Below, one piece after another: positions 22,334 to 34,479 of a stretch of DNA of 64,000 bases. The first letter of the stretch is position 1. Every line of letters starts with the position of its first letter. Source of the DNA: Amphiura filiformis (taxonomy: Eukaryota; Echinodermata; Ophiuroidea; Amphilepidida; Amphiuridae); contig NC_092640.1 of assembly GCF_039555335.1 (NCBI RefSeq), positions 40,592,295 through 40,656,294 on the forward strand, given 5' to 3'. The position numbers and the translations under genes are program-made. The notes under the pieces are model-generated. The model ran no database searches and was not told the DNA's origin. It worked only from the letters and a program-made list of their open reading frames with translations.

Positions 22334-23147
22334 CGATATATCTACAAGATATCATGTATTGAATTCTAGTTCAGTAAAACAAGAGGAAAAGTTAAAAATG
22401 CACAGTTGACTATATGCCTTGTGCCCAAATTGTGTGGGTTTTTTTTTGGTTTTTTTGCTGCAGGAATATCAATGATGTTACTTCCAAATAAATCTTTATA
22501 TTTTAGTTAAGATTTCATTCTAAATATCAATATAAATGAACATTAAAAGATTGGATCGAATCATATTTTCTATGCAACACTAAATGCAGACCTACTTGTA
22601 ATTTTATCATTGATAACTATAATGCTTTTGGAATAGCTGTAGCTTCAAAATTGGATGGCTTATTTTCTTTCCATAATTCATCTCAGCCAAATATGTGACC
22701 AGCTCCAACAGCACCCGGAACAAGTCGCCAGACATGTTTTTGAGTCATAGGCCTTTAAAGATGACATTCCCATAAATAAAATAAAATTATGGCCTAATTC
22801 TTTATTTCATGGTATTTGACTGTGGGACTAAGTAAACTTTCAAATCTTTGAAAGAACTTATTAAAAAGAGGTTTATTTAATCAATAATTATCAGTTGTAC
22901 TATGCTAATCCCTATTCAATCCTGGGTAAGGCAGGAAAGTAATTATCCCATTACTCAGAATAGCAATTTGGCAAAAATATCAAGGTATCATTTACCAAAT
23001 TATCCATATCTTGAAAAGTATTGGTGCTATTTATATCATTTTGGTATCATTTTAAAGCTTATTGTCTAGTGCTTACATTCTTATTCAAATCATGAAATGT
23101 CAAAAATGCGACTGGTTTTAATTCTAAAGTCCATCAAATTTTCTTAC
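22334..23147. other. Intron, no gene seen
   Basis: AT-rich, no exon or repeat recognised. Confidence 0.4.
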
Positions 23148-23258
23148 ATGTCTCTCCATAGTTAAATAGTTCTCTTTCAGTAGGTGTGTCACCAGCTGGT
23201 TCTAGTATAGTCCCATTAGGAAACACAAAGTCATCAGTCTTACTTCCACTGTATACAC
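23148..23258 (-). CDS. VWD C-terminal exon
   Basis: A 111-base open exon, phase 1-1, encoding VYSGSKTDDFVFPNGTILEP and then AGDTPTERELFNYGET. G..D.DDF..P.G is the usual exit from a VWD module in this family, followed by a region that directs the nascent chain after LLG-W. The donor is GTAAGA. The acceptor is ATAAG before GTGTAT. Confidence 0.75.
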
Positions 23259-23850
23259 CTTATCAATATAAACACATGCATGTGAAATCTAAATGTTAAA
23301 ATGTTGAAGCCGATTCCTATTCCAGCTAAACACATATAGCGGCATTTTTTCACTGAAAGGAGATGTAAGTACAAAAACATTTGAATCTTATAACTGGTCT
23401 CAGGCCCCTTATTCCCATCAAGAGTTATCCTCCTATTGTTTTTTAGAATATGAAACATTATGGAAGCATAAATATAAAAATATTTGCCAACCCCCCAATA
23501 AATTCATAGGGATGATATTTATTCCCTGAACATTGTGCCACCTCTCTTCCTCATTGTCACCACCTTTGTTGGATGGATGCTTGACCATGGCAAAAGTAAA
23601 GTGCAATTATTATTATTATTATATACTCTTTTGAGACAATGGTTCATCAAAGCACAAAAAATCGGTCACATGATTATCTATGGAGACGAAATGGGGAAAT
23701 TGATGTCGCTAAATATAGCTTCAAAATTCGTGTGTGGCGTAACAATATTTCGATTGGTAATCTGATAATGGCTTCTGCCTAGAATGCTACATGTAGGTTC
23801 GAATTCATTTGCCAGTTATTGACCATGAAATTATTATAAAGCTTGCATAT

Positions 23851-23971
23851 GGGGGGGGGGGGTAGAGGGGATGACAGGAAGAGAAGAAAGGAGAGGAGCG
23901 GGGGAAGGGAGCAGATAGATATAGGAGGGGACAGAAGAGAAAAAAGAGGAGAGGGTGAGAGTAGAGGAGGT
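23851..23971. repeat. Long polypurine tract
   Basis: About 120 bases almost entirely A and G on the plus strand, starting with a run of 12 G. The minus-strand frames across it (leucine, serine and proline rich) are composition artefacts. Confidence 0.85.
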
Positions 23972-24093
23972 TGAAATTGGTCAAGGTTCCAAATTTCAGC
24001 ATCACTGTCACCAAAAGTGTGTATTTTTTTCAAATTATAATATTTATAAATTATAAGTATAATAAATTTGGACCTCTATCTTAACCATCTTAC

Positions 24094-24327
24094 CCATAAG
24101 TCCTCTGGTGAAATTCATCTCCCTAATCTCTGGTGGGACTTCAACAACGATATCCAGCATGGCTAACTTAACACCGGCCGACACAGTGAATTCTACATTG
24201 GTTGGAATTTGCCCAACCACCCCTGGCAACATGGTTTTCCAGCGGGCAGCCATGCGACCATTACTGGTGTCAGTAGGAGGTGTGTAATCTATACTGACGC
24301 TACTGTCTGCACTATTTAAGTATCGAT
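24094..24327 (-). CDS. VWD domain exon, part 3
   Basis: A 234-base open exon, phase 1-1. It encodes RYLNSADSSVSIDYTPPTDT, then VEFTVSAGVKLAMLDIVVEV and FTRGLMG. This fits the late VWD segment (V.V......L.I.V..P......GLLG). GLMG joins in phase to VYSGSKTDDFVFPNGT. The acceptor is TTTCAG and the donor GTAAGATGG. Confidence 0.8.
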
Positions 24328-24674
24328 CTGAAATAAATGGAACTGATGTATTTCAGTGATAACACTATGAAATTATGTATTCAGTGATGTATTGAAATTA
24401 CCATAAAACCTCAATAGGGGGTGGCAACCTTTTTGGGCCTGAGGGCCACATTGCACAAGTCAGAGAGTTTGATGGGCTGCATAAAGTTTTTTTTGTGAGT
24501 AAATGTTTGGTGGGCTGCAAAGTGAACAAATAGGCCATAGGCTGGGTACTTCTGCTCAAGAGTAATAATTGATACTGGTGTTTTCAATGTTTTTATTATG
24601 AGCAATGATCCAAGGCAGTAAGTTCCATAACAATTATAGCATTGTCTAATGTGGTAAGCATTATATTGGTACAT

Positions 24675-24850
24675 TTAAGGGCTCGGATAGCAAACGTTTG
24701 CACAGTATTTGGGGGGGCATTAGAACATATTAGACATATTGAATAATTTCTGAATATGAGGAATTTCCTTCTGGTATCAAATAATTTTTTGAAATTGGCG
24801 ATATAATACAAATTTTATGGCAAATTATTAAAATTTATATTTTTGTGACA
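24675..24850. mobile_element. Single arm of fold-back family A
   Basis: Carries AACGTTTGCACAGTATTT, a CATTAGAACATATTAGACAT stretch, and ATCAAATAATTTTTTGAAAT, matching one arm of the complete elements at 29846, 54848 and 58469. The opposite arm is absent. Confidence 0.7.
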
Positions 24851-25349
24851 TGACGCACTGTCCATAATTGTACGTATATGCCATACGGGATGTTCATAAC
24901 AGGATTAACACATCAATTCGTTTGTGCTGCGTCACGCATTGGTAACAAAGGAATTAAATTGAGATTTTTTGTTTTTGTTTTACCTCATTTGTTCGCTTCA
25001 AAATAAAAAGGCGACATATCTGACAGTGAGAACTAACATTTTGCGAAACAAGAGATTTAAATTAAATTTAAATGTTACAATATTGCTTTATGGGGAACAG
25101 CTGATAAACATTGTTTAATACCACTTATCAATGCTTGGACAATAGCCATTTATATACCTGAATAAGGAAAAGGAAAAAAAAATCATTCAGTTGGCATCCT
25201 GTGTTCATGACTCTACTCGAATGTAACTTGGGACTCTATTGATGCATACATTCCCAATAAGTTGGCTAAACATGGTTACAGACAGTTGCAGGCTATTCTT
25301 TACATGCAAGATGCACATTATCCATCTTTGTTGTTATAAATAGACTTAC

Positions 25350-25440
25350 CACCTTCCTTGAGCATTGTGTCATTGACAACATGTATTCCATTCACTATCG
25401 TCACAAAGTTGGTCCGGTCTTCATCCAAAATAAATTCAAC
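25350..25440 (-). CDS. VWD domain exon, part 2
   Basis: A 91-base open exon, phase 0 to 1: VEFILDEDRTNFVTIVNG, then IHVVNDTMLKEGG. It continues the VWD beta-strand pattern with the short V.NG motif. The acceptor is CTTATTAG and the donor GTAAGT. It joins to DRYLNSADSSV in the next exon. Confidence 0.75.
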
Positions 25441-25681
25441 CTAATAAGATCATTAGAAATAGTAATACAAAAAATTATTAACATGTTTACCAATCAATAT
25501 CAAAATCTCCACAAAAATAAACTTACTACATCATCACTCTGATATATATAATTTCAAGCATATTCTAATGGTACACAGTGAAAAGACAAAAATGAACAGG
25601 ATATTCAACTATGATATTAGAGAAAAAAATCAAGGTTGTATGCAATAAATTATAAAAACATATTGAAGTATCTGGTGATCA

Positions 25682-26155
25682 GGGTAAAGATTCACCTATT
25701 CAGAGGACAGAGCTCACTATTTGTATGTCGTCGCTGGGCGGGAAAAACATCATATGTAATTCCAAAGGTCAAATGCAAAATCTCTTAAGTAAAAAGTGGG
25801 CCCCAATTACAAAACCTCATATGTAAAGATTTTGCCATTTTGTGTGAGATGCAAAAAACGGTTAAAAATTTACAGGATTTACATAGAGAATGGGGATGCT
25901 CATTTGGTTATTTAGACACTTTAATATGCAATTTACAATTAAAAGGGAAGCACCAGAAGTTGTGTTGTGACATTTTCTTAAAGTTGGCACACAAAAATGT
26001 GCATATATGAGGCTTCGTAAATGGGGCCCGCTTTTTACATGAGGTTTTGCATTTGACCTTTGGAATTACATATGTGGTTTTACCCACCCAGCGACGATGT
26101 GAAACTGACCCTAAGGAAAAGGGGCCTATGAATGACATGAGTGAATCTTTTACCG
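25682..26155. mobile_element. Fold-back element
   Basis: Outer ends GGTAAAGATTCACC / GTGAATCTTTTACC. Long arms with TAATTCCAAAGGTCAAATGC at about 25758 and the complement GCATTTGACCTTTGGAATTA at about 26049, plus GTCGTCGCTGGGCGGG near its complement at the other end. Confidence 0.85.
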
Positions 26156-27338
26156 TATATAGTGGAAAAGTTGATTATTTACTCAGTATTTGAAACACTT
26201 GTGTTTCATCATCAGTTGGTCATAGTGTCCCATTTGTGGTGAATCAAAACCCCCTAGTAGCTTTAACTGAGATTTACCATATACCAATTATCAAAACTCC
26301 ACTAGATTGTTCATTTGTGATCAACTACAACACTTGACATTTTTGGAGACTGACCCCACGACACCTTGCTAGAGATCACAATATCTAAGCAGATATTACT
26401 TTCATGGACTACATCGTGTACATAACCAAACCCTACAGTGTAGGTACAATTACTGCCTTATGGAGTCATTCAAAATTACACATTACATTGTATGACCCTA
26501 CCCAAATTAAATCACCTTTTTTTCAATGAAATCAACAATAAAAATGCATTAAAAATAACATTAAATCAAAGTTCTGTGTGTCTGCGTGTGACTCTTGGCA
26601 GCAGGGGCTATTTTAACGTAACAATTTAGATTTCCACTGCTTGGACAGGCTCAAAATCCATCAAGGGGGCTGCTGAATCCAACAAGGGGCGGCACGTTCC
26701 CATTATTGAGTCCCTCAGTAACGCCTTTAATTTGTATCGTGTGACACCCTGTAGGCCTATAGTTCCTCCCTCCTATATCAGTCAACATTATAATGGGTAT
26801 ATTTTCACGGAAATTGTTTTGGACACGTGACCAATGCGTATCAGTGTGAGTGTAACCTCAAGCCTGATCTCTGACCCCCGGCGGTGACCTCGCTATTCAA
26901 GTCTTAGTAATTTTGAATTGGAATGGCATTCTTGGCTGCAATTTCTATATAAATTCGTGTATTGCAAATTTATTGAATATCATGCAATCTTAATTTCTTC
27001 ACAATATCATCAAAACGTAATTTCAAAAATATCTACCAATGGAAAAAATATTTATCTACGGAAACTCTTACCATAATATTATTAACTTGTGACAAGTTAC
27101 TTAGTTTGCATCAAAGGAGGAATTCTTCCTATTCAAATACATTGGAAGACCACCTGCAGTGCTTGGGGTCACATTCCAAAATACTAACATGTCTGCGGCC
27201 ATGTGTGTCATGTGTCCAGAAAATTTTCCCGTGAAAATTTACCTATTAATTTTGACTGTATATCCCATCACTTTTTCTAAAATATAAGCTGTGTTGAGCT
27301 CTCGATTATACTGAATAAAATGAATGAATAATAACTAC
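26156..27338. other. Intron, no gene seen
   Basis: A degenerate hammerhead-like stretch lies at 26180-26225 (minus strand). The rest holds nothing recognised. Confidence 0.4.
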
Positions 27339-27541
27339 CGTAGTTAATCCCAGTTTTGCAGCAAATGCAATAAACACAGTTCCAGACTCTTGTATATCCC
27401 CATTCACCATAGCATACCCAGTACGTCCTTGTAGCTCATAGTTCATGACTTTTACAGTTGCTAAGTTGTATTCTCCCCAACCATTGAACGTATAGTTACC
27501 CCCATCGAAAAGCACAATATGTGGGTCACCGTAGAAACAAC
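27339..27541 (-). CDS. VWD domain exon, part 1
   Basis: A 203-base open exon. It starts CFYGDPHIVLFDGGNYTFNG, then WGEYNLATV, and ends with FIAFAAKLGLTT. GDPHI.LFDG..YTFNG.GEY is the standard opening of a von Willebrand factor type D module in MUC4, mesh and SUSD2 family proteins. It starts in phase 1 and ends in phase 0, which matches the next exon. The donor is GTAGTT. Confidence 0.85.
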
Positions 27542-28115
27542 CTACGAGCATATTGATAATAAAATCATGAATGATAATAAAATCATACAAATTTTTATTG
27601 CAGAATGCATGACTGCCAAAAAATAACTGTTAACAAAACATATCAAAAATTTAGAATAAACAGTTCAGAGATACGAAAGCACTGGCTCACTTCTCCCCAA
27701 TTTGGGGCAACAATTTCAAGTAACGCACATGCCAAAACCCCCACCCACACCCCCATTCACAAAATTAAAGGTCACATAATTTACATAACTCTTTTTCGGA
27801 TCACAATCCAATTCTTGAAAGTCAGAAACCAGTGCAGTGATACATAATATTAATGTTAATATATGCCCCTATATACATATAATATCGGAAAATATTTAAT
27901 ATCTGATAATGTCTGATAATCAACAGGTTCCAGTCCAAAGAGTATATGTGTCCTTTCATCAGGAATGGTGGGTGTACCTAAGTATGGGCTGGCATCGATG
28001 TATGTGCTGGTCGCAAATAAATCCCTCAGCCACTGGATTGGACTTTCAACAGAACAGTATGGGGACACAGGCAGATTATGATAAACCAAGAGCAGAATCT
28101 CTGTCAAACCCATAC
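27542..28115. other. Intron between AMOP and VWD exons
   Basis: The minus-strand frame 27856-28278 continues the AMOP exon past its donor but shows no domain. A small missing exon could be here, since the flanking phases do not match. Confidence 0.4.
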
Positions 28116-28224
28116 CTGGTTGAACTTGTGTATCCATCACAAGTAAGTGGTGGTCGGTATCTCTCGTACATATCACATTTATCAGATTTCTTACAGCAGT
28201 AGTAGCGAGCAAGAACATCATTAT
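28116..28224 (-). CDS. AMOP domain exon, part 3
   Basis: A 109-base exon encoding NDVLARYYCCKKSDKCDMYE, then RYRPPLTCDGYTSST. The CC..S..C..Y...RP...C..Y pattern is the C-terminal AMOP signature. The acceptor is CCATTACAG and the donor GTATGG. It starts in phase 1 but ends in phase 2, whereas the next recognised exon (27541) needs phase 1. Either a small exon is missed or a base is gained or lost. Confidence 0.75.
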
Positions 28225-29845
28225 CTGTAATGGGGTTATACAGTAATGCACAAGAGCAAACTTAGAACAATAAATCAATTTGTAATAAGTAAAAATAAGT
28301 ACGACTAGGTGTTTACCGCTCTACCTCCCATGGATGTGCGATGAAACATCAAGTAAGTCACATAATTGTTGAGAGAACTGTTTAAAATATCTGTTTATCA
28401 TAAAAATAAGTATATTTGTACAATACTCATTGCAACATTTCCTGACTATATATTGGATTCTCATGAATGGATAACCAAAATAGTGAGCCCTTTAATTTGC
28501 AAATGATAATAGATCAGTGTCTTAAGGTTTGCTCATTATAGCTTTTTTAATGCACAATGCATACCATAAAATAAAAAAAGTGCAGTGATTTATTAACGTG
28601 CGCTACGCACAGGCACTATACCTAGACGTTGAGGCACAAGCCTCAGCACTTTACAGGTTGTCGCTGACCACTACGGTCCCACATCATTCCATAAACCATT
28701 TAAAAATAATACAGGGACTTTGCTACTTCAAGAGCGCACACCCTAGACATTCCACAAATAACCTTAAACTTTCAGGGTGGTGAATAAGCTTTTTGGATAA
28801 AGTGTCTACTTTTTGGGGAAAAAAAATCCATTTTTTTATTTTAGGGAATTTTAGAAAACACACTTAATTGGAAAAAGTTGGCGAGATAATTTAGATATTA
28901 ATCTTATTTTGTTTGATAACCATATAGCCCATTCCCTGTTGGATAAAAAAATCTAGGTATTTGGGTAATTTAGTGTTTCTAGGAAAAATCAAGAAAACAC
29001 AAAGTACCGGCATTAAAGGAGGATTTAGTGATTCTAGCATCCTCTTTTTATGACATTTTTAGTATCCACGAAAAAAGCTTATTCCCAAAATTTCAGTTGA
29101 TTCCGATTTTGTGTTTGTGTGTTTAATGCATGATTGAGTGTATTACACTGCTCCATAGGCCACTGTTGTAATTTTGTTCTGGTATACCAGAATGATATTC
29201 AAATCTGGCGATATTTTTGCTAATCGAATTAATCTGCAATAAATTTTTGGTACATAAACATTATGTAACCAGAGGTATCCAGTGATATAAAAATCTCAAC
29301 TTTTTTGGGCGAAAAATGCAAAGCATTTTTCGTCCTTATTGCGATGGGTTTTGGCATACTTATTTCCTCACAGCGTTGCAGAATAAAAATAAAATAATCG
29401 TGATGTCTATGTAATCAGGAAACTACAGAGGCGATAGTGTACATTTAAATTTGTCATTACTACTTCATGTTGATATTCAAACAGTGCTATAAAGTTGTCT
29501 TACCAAGGAATGTGTTTGTATTAAAAGAAATAATTGTTTTACAACTTGGATGAACTAGAATTACTTTTATGCAAATCCGAAAATTGCAACAGATATTTTT
29601 CATTGCTTTTAGATTTAGCGGTATTGCCAGATTGTATGTACAGTTGGGCTACATTAATAGCCTCATTATAGTTTTATTGATACTGGCAAAATACTTGCCT
29701 GTATGTGCTTGTTGTTCTGCTTTTAATGATACTTTAAGCACACAGTCAATTAATTTATGTCAACATGACCTTTTCATGAGGCTGTGTTTATCTAACTGAA
29801 TTCATTTATACAAACACAACCTTGAGTAAATTAAAGAGAGTACTT
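28225..29845. other. Intron, possible old repeat
   Basis: 28585-28790 (GTGCGCTACGCACAGGCACT, with a 6-bp inverted core) looks like part of a dispersed repeat, but I cannot name it. No exon recognised. Confidence 0.35.
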
Positions 29846-30431
29846 AAGGGATTTGGAATGGGCGTTTCGATAGTATTTTTTGTGGGACATGAGAGCACAT
29901 CAGACATTATAGTGGAATTGCATTCCTAATACGAAGAATGTCTTTCTGATATCAAATAATTTTAATTTTTGAAAATCACGATGTAATAGGCCTACAAATT
30001 TTATGACAAATTATTAAAATTTGATATTTTTCATATTTTTGATATATATCAGTTCTCTAAGTAAATTTTATAAATCTAATGACATATTCTTAAAGTGTAT
30101 GTAGCTGCGAGGAAAAGCCGATCAATTGACAAATTTTGACCTTTCATATTGAAAATATGGACTTTTTTCCCAAAATTACCTAATTTTTTTGTGTTTTGGG
30201 AAAAAGATCCATATCTTCAATACGAAAGGTCAAAATTTTCAATTGATCGTCGGCTTTTTCATCCCACCTACATACACTTTAAGTAAAAATCATCATTTGC
30301 GAATTTCAAAAAATCAAAATTATTTTATATCAAAAGGAAATTCTTCGTATTCAGAATGCAATTCAACATGTCTGATGTGCTCTAATGTCCCACAATAAAT
30401 ACTGTCCAAACGTTCATACCCCATCCCTTAA
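29846..30431. mobile_element. Fold-back element, family A
   Basis: Starts TTAAGGGATTTGGAATGGGC near 29846 and ends with the complement GTTCATACCCCATCCCTTAA. The arms pair along their whole length (GGGACATGAGAGCACATCAG with its complement; ATATGGACTTTTTTCCCAAA with its complement). No open frame of note. Confidence 0.85.
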
Positions 30432-30602
30432 ATGGGGAAACTTAGGCAGGCGATAAAGAGAAAATATATTTACTTTACCACTTATGGTCAATTGAGACTT
30501 AATGTCTGTTAAGTGAGGGCTGTTATTTGAACAGTTATGGGATTACTTACGTTTATGAACATAGAGGATGTTACGCTTATGAACATGATTTTCAACATTG
30601 TT

Positions 30603-30955
30603 AAGGGGTACTACACCTGTCCAATTTTAATGCCTATTTTGCATTTTTCTCAAAATTGTAGTACATTGGTAACAGTAAGATATGTATATTATAGGGGCAA
30701 GGACTACAACTACTGTACTGAAAATTCAGCAACTCAAAGCAAGTAGTTATTGATTTATTGATCAAATATTGGTTTTCCTCATTTTTGACTGTAACTCCAC
30801 AACTGTTGTCTGTGCTGAAATAAAATTTCCAGTGCAGTAGTTGTAGTCATTGCCCCTATAATATACATATCTTACTTGTCCCCAATGCACTATAATTTTT
30901 GAGAAAAATGCAAAAAATGGGCACAAAATTGGGCAGGGGTGTAGTACCCCCTTAA
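30603..30955. mobile_element. MITE with long terminal inverted repeats
   Basis: Left end TTAAGGGGTACTACACCTGT, right end the complement (GGGTGTAGTACCCCCTTAA). The arms continue through TATGTATATTATAGGGGCAA and its complement, ~120 bp each. Confidence 0.85.
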
Positions 30956-32152
30956 CAATATTGCTAGTATGTCAACAAATGAAAGTTCTGTAATTTGTTG
31001 AAATTCTTTAATACTAAATTATTTTGAATGTCATCAAATTGTAAATCTCTAGTCACATTTTCGATGTATTAACAACTAGCTATGTAGCAAAGACGTTAAC
31101 TTCATGTACAAAACATTAACGCTCTTATTTTGTAAACATTGTATACCCATAGCTACATTAATCAACAATAAATGTTCTGTATTATTGTTCCTTATTCGCT
31201 TGTAAACACTTTATTTCATAAACATAGGATACCCAAAGCTACTTATTATGCTAACAATGAACGTTCATTGACTGTTAGGCTAAGTAAACGTTACAGGATA
31301 ATATGTATTCAAATTCTGCCTCAAGGTTCCTGCTTAAATTGTGTTCAAGAATCAACTAAGATTTATTTGGCCCACCTTTTGCCAGTAAATAGGCTGTCAT
31401 GAATTATCCAGTGTATTTTCATTATACGTGCCCGGTCTTATCACTTGCTACACAATAGCTCACCAATCTGAAAGCCTGTTTTAATCACAATGGTCAGAAT
31501 TAAATAGCCAAACTGATTAGACAAATAGGCTACACTGTCCATACACTGAGTACAGTCTCTAGGCAAAATCATAGGCTAAGTACCGTAGTCCTTGTCATTT
31601 GAGGTACGTAAAAACATACTCATTATGATCGATGCGAATTATAGAAACAGTTCAAACAATAAAATAACTACACCTTTATCTTGACACTTCCTCATTTGTT
31701 CGCCCTGTTCCTTTTTAAAGGAATTTTTATTTGAGAAAAGTAGGGGGATGAGGCTGTGGATCACGAAATGCCCTTTGAAGTTACAAAAGTTAGAAAATAA
31801 TCTTAGTTTGTATTATTCGGTGATCAGGTGATATACTGGCAGCAAAATGAACCCTAAAACTTTTATACAATTGCTATAAAGGAGAGCACAATCAGTTTCA
31901 ACAAAATCTTTGTTACTTTTCAAAAGTTTGGCTATTTTGAGAAATTGGAAAAGTGCCAAAAACCCAGTCCCTTTAGTAATTTGATGGGATCTTGTGATGA
32001 CAAAAAAAATTGACAAAATTAAAACTTGTCAAGTAAGGTTTTCTCATCAATGCACACATCGTGTATCAGTTTCAAGAAATTCTGTGCATGAACGCTGTAG
32101 CTGCATGAAGCCCACCTTAAGCTGAATTTTTGTGTATGTTTCAACTTTATAT
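30956..32152. other. Intron, no gene seen
   Basis: Two loose copies of TTGTAAACATTGTATACCCA / TTGTAAACACTTTATTTCAT with following text (31130-31270) suggest a small old duplication. Nothing else recognised. Confidence 0.35.
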
Positions 32153-33193
32153 ACAGGGTGTCCCAGAAAAAATTACCGAGTGAATCAAATTGAACATAAG
32201 TCGAGAAATAAACATCAGAATTCAAACATTTAAAAAGTAACGCATAACTTTTATTGTGCATCACTTATGAAAATTTTATTTGATTGGTTTGACTGGTTGC
32301 GAAGAAATTAACGATTAAATAATGCGCGCATTAATGCAGTTCATTCCAAGTTTGATCAAAAGCGCTTTTTTCATACCCGCTCACCGTTTCCTAAAGCTTG
32401 TGTATCTCATTAAATTTAGTCCACATTATCTATTTTATAATCCGACGGTGTTATATATTATTCATGCTTTCACTGAAGATGAATATCAGTTTGTCCGAGA
32501 ACACTTTAATTTCTGCAATTGGAAGCTTTCCATGTTTATTTTTTTTGTTTGGTTAGGTTGTGCAAATATGTTATATTTTAACTTTCCGTAGAACATTTGA
32601 GCCAGGAATGGCAATGGTTACAGGCCTACTTGTGATTTTTGATAGCATGCAACATTAATGTTGAAGTTTTAAAAGATTTAAACTTTGCATTACAATTTCT
32701 TGGATTCTTTTTTAAGCCGGCTGGAATTCTTTTTGCAATAGTTCTGTATGCAACATTTATATCAACATTAATGCAAAAATATATTTACCGAGCATCATCT
32801 TACATGCAAGCTTTCATTTTCAATATCATGTATAGGTTTTCAAATTTGAGCAAAACCCGGGACAAAACCTAATAAATGTTTTGCAAGAAAAAGATTGTTT
32901 AAAAAGAACGAAAAGGAGTCCACAGAACAAAATTGAATCCCATTGACAAACCACTAGTGCGCATCGTGTTTAATAATCTTTCTTTCAAACTTGGAATGAA
33001 GTGAAATGATGCATGCGTTATGTAATCGCTCGTTTCTTCGCAATCAGTCAACCGATTCCAGTAAAATTAGCGTATAAGATGCAGAATAAGATGGGCTATG
33101 CGCTGATGTTTAGAGTTTTGGATTTTGATGTCTATTTCTCGACTTACCTCCATATTCATTCGCCCGGTAATTTTTTCTGGGACACCCTGTACA
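32153..33193. mobile_element. ~1.04-kb inverted-repeat element with CAGGGTGTCCCAGAAAAAAT ends
   Basis: Left end TACAGGGTGTCCCAGAAAAA, right end TTTTTCTGGGACACCCTGTA. The arms pair further inward (TCGAGAAATAAACATCAGAA against TTTTGATGTCTATTTCTCGA). The 300-base open frames inside (32322-32591, 32639-32872) have no recognised domain. Confidence 0.85.
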
Positions 33194-33297
33194 GCTGTTT
33201 TCCTTGTTTTGGCCAAATTTTTCATTTCAAAAATACCTAATGACAATTTTAATGACATATCCTTCATTTTCAGCACTGCATTCTACATGTAGCAGCG

Positions 33298-33975
33298 CTA
33301 TATATATAAACGCATCCCAAAAAGAAAGTATCCAGTTTGATTTTGGTCCATAAGTCAAAGATTGGGTCTTAAATCAAGACCTACTACAAGTATGTTAGAG
33401 CTTAAATTTATTCCGCGCAGTTTGATGCCTCATTTGTCCAAATCGATGTAGAATTGATGACACAATGACCTTTTGAATGAAATCACCTCAATTTTAAAAG
33501 TTGCAGTAAATTCTTATTGATTTTGGTACTGCTACTCAATATGGACAGCCCTAGCCACGCAGATGTCTGGCAGTCATTGATGCAGCAGGAGGACATAACA
33601 GATATTGACTGTGAAGAGTGAAGGGTAAAACATTGAGGAATGAGTAAAAGAGTATCTGTATTGAATAAAACACATGAAGTGAGGTCAAACAGTCTTAGAC
33701 CGTCTCTGTTATTGTGTACCTTTATGAAGAATCTTGAGAAGCAGGAAAACCACATCAATAGGGATTACTGCAACTTTTAAAATTGAGGTGATTGCATTGA
33801 AGAGGTCATTGTGCCATCAATTCTGCATCGATTTAGACAAATGAGGTATCAAACTGTGCGGAATAAATTAATCTGTAACATACTGTTGATAGGTTTTAAT
33901 CTAAGACCCCATCTTTGATTTATGAACCAAAGTCAAACTGGATACTTTCTTTTTGGGATGCGTTTATATACGCAT
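33298..33975. mobile_element. ~680-bp fold-back element
   Basis: Ends ATATATATAAACGCATCCCA / GGGATGCGTTTATATACGCA. The arms pair through AAAAAGAAAGTATCCAGTTT, GTTTGATGCCTCATTTGTCC and ATTTTAAAAGTTGCAGTAAA with their complements. It sits just before the AMOP exon at 34075. Confidence 0.88.
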
Positions 33976-34074
33976 CTGTAGTAAAGTGGCAAATCGATAT
34001 TCGGCAGTCTGCCATGCTTATAACGATACATGTACAACTATCCACTATCAAACACTGAATAATCATCTGCTTAC

Positions 34075-34326
34075 CTTGCCAATCTTTCTTAGTGGCATAT
34101 GGAGACCAATAGTAGAATCCTCCAAGATCACCATGGTAGAGCTGTGCGTTGCTATTGCCCCACATATCCTCATAGCCTGTAATGAGGGCACCTTCTGAAT
34201 TATATGTGCAGCGAGCACCAATAGTATACCATGTTAAGTTGTCAACTTGCCACCAATCCTGCTGCCAACCTCCAGATGGTATCCAAGTCGACCATAAGTC
34301 CTGGTAACAGTCAACTTCATTTTCAG
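34075..34326 (-). CDS. AMOP domain exon, part 2
   Basis: A 252-base open exon, phase 1-1. It encodes ENEVDCYQDLW, then WIPSGGWQQDWWQVDNLTWY, ARCTYNSEGALITGYEDMWG and YYWSPYATKKDWQ. It is aromatic-rich, like the middle of AMOP modules where a CCY or RCTY motif occurs. The acceptor is TTTTAG before CTGAAAATG and the donor GTAAGC. It joins in phase to DNDVLARYYCCKKSDKC in the next exon. Confidence 0.75.
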
Positions 34327-34479
34327 CTAAAACAACAAACGTAAGTCCAACATTTATATTGAAAACGTCACATCAATAAATTGTGGGATAGGCTTTTACG
34401 ACGGGAATTCATAACAATTAGTAGGTTTTTAGCGGGTTCGCCGTCGGACAAGTTTAGAACTGTCAAGCTTTCGTCAGGA

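Noticed and set aside
23779-24033. Leucine/proline/serine-rich frames
   Set aside because: Antisense reading of the polypurine tract.
32322-32872. Transposase gene inside the CAGGGTGTCCCAG element
   Set aside because: The two open frames have no transposase motifs and are AT-rich; the element appears non-autonomous.
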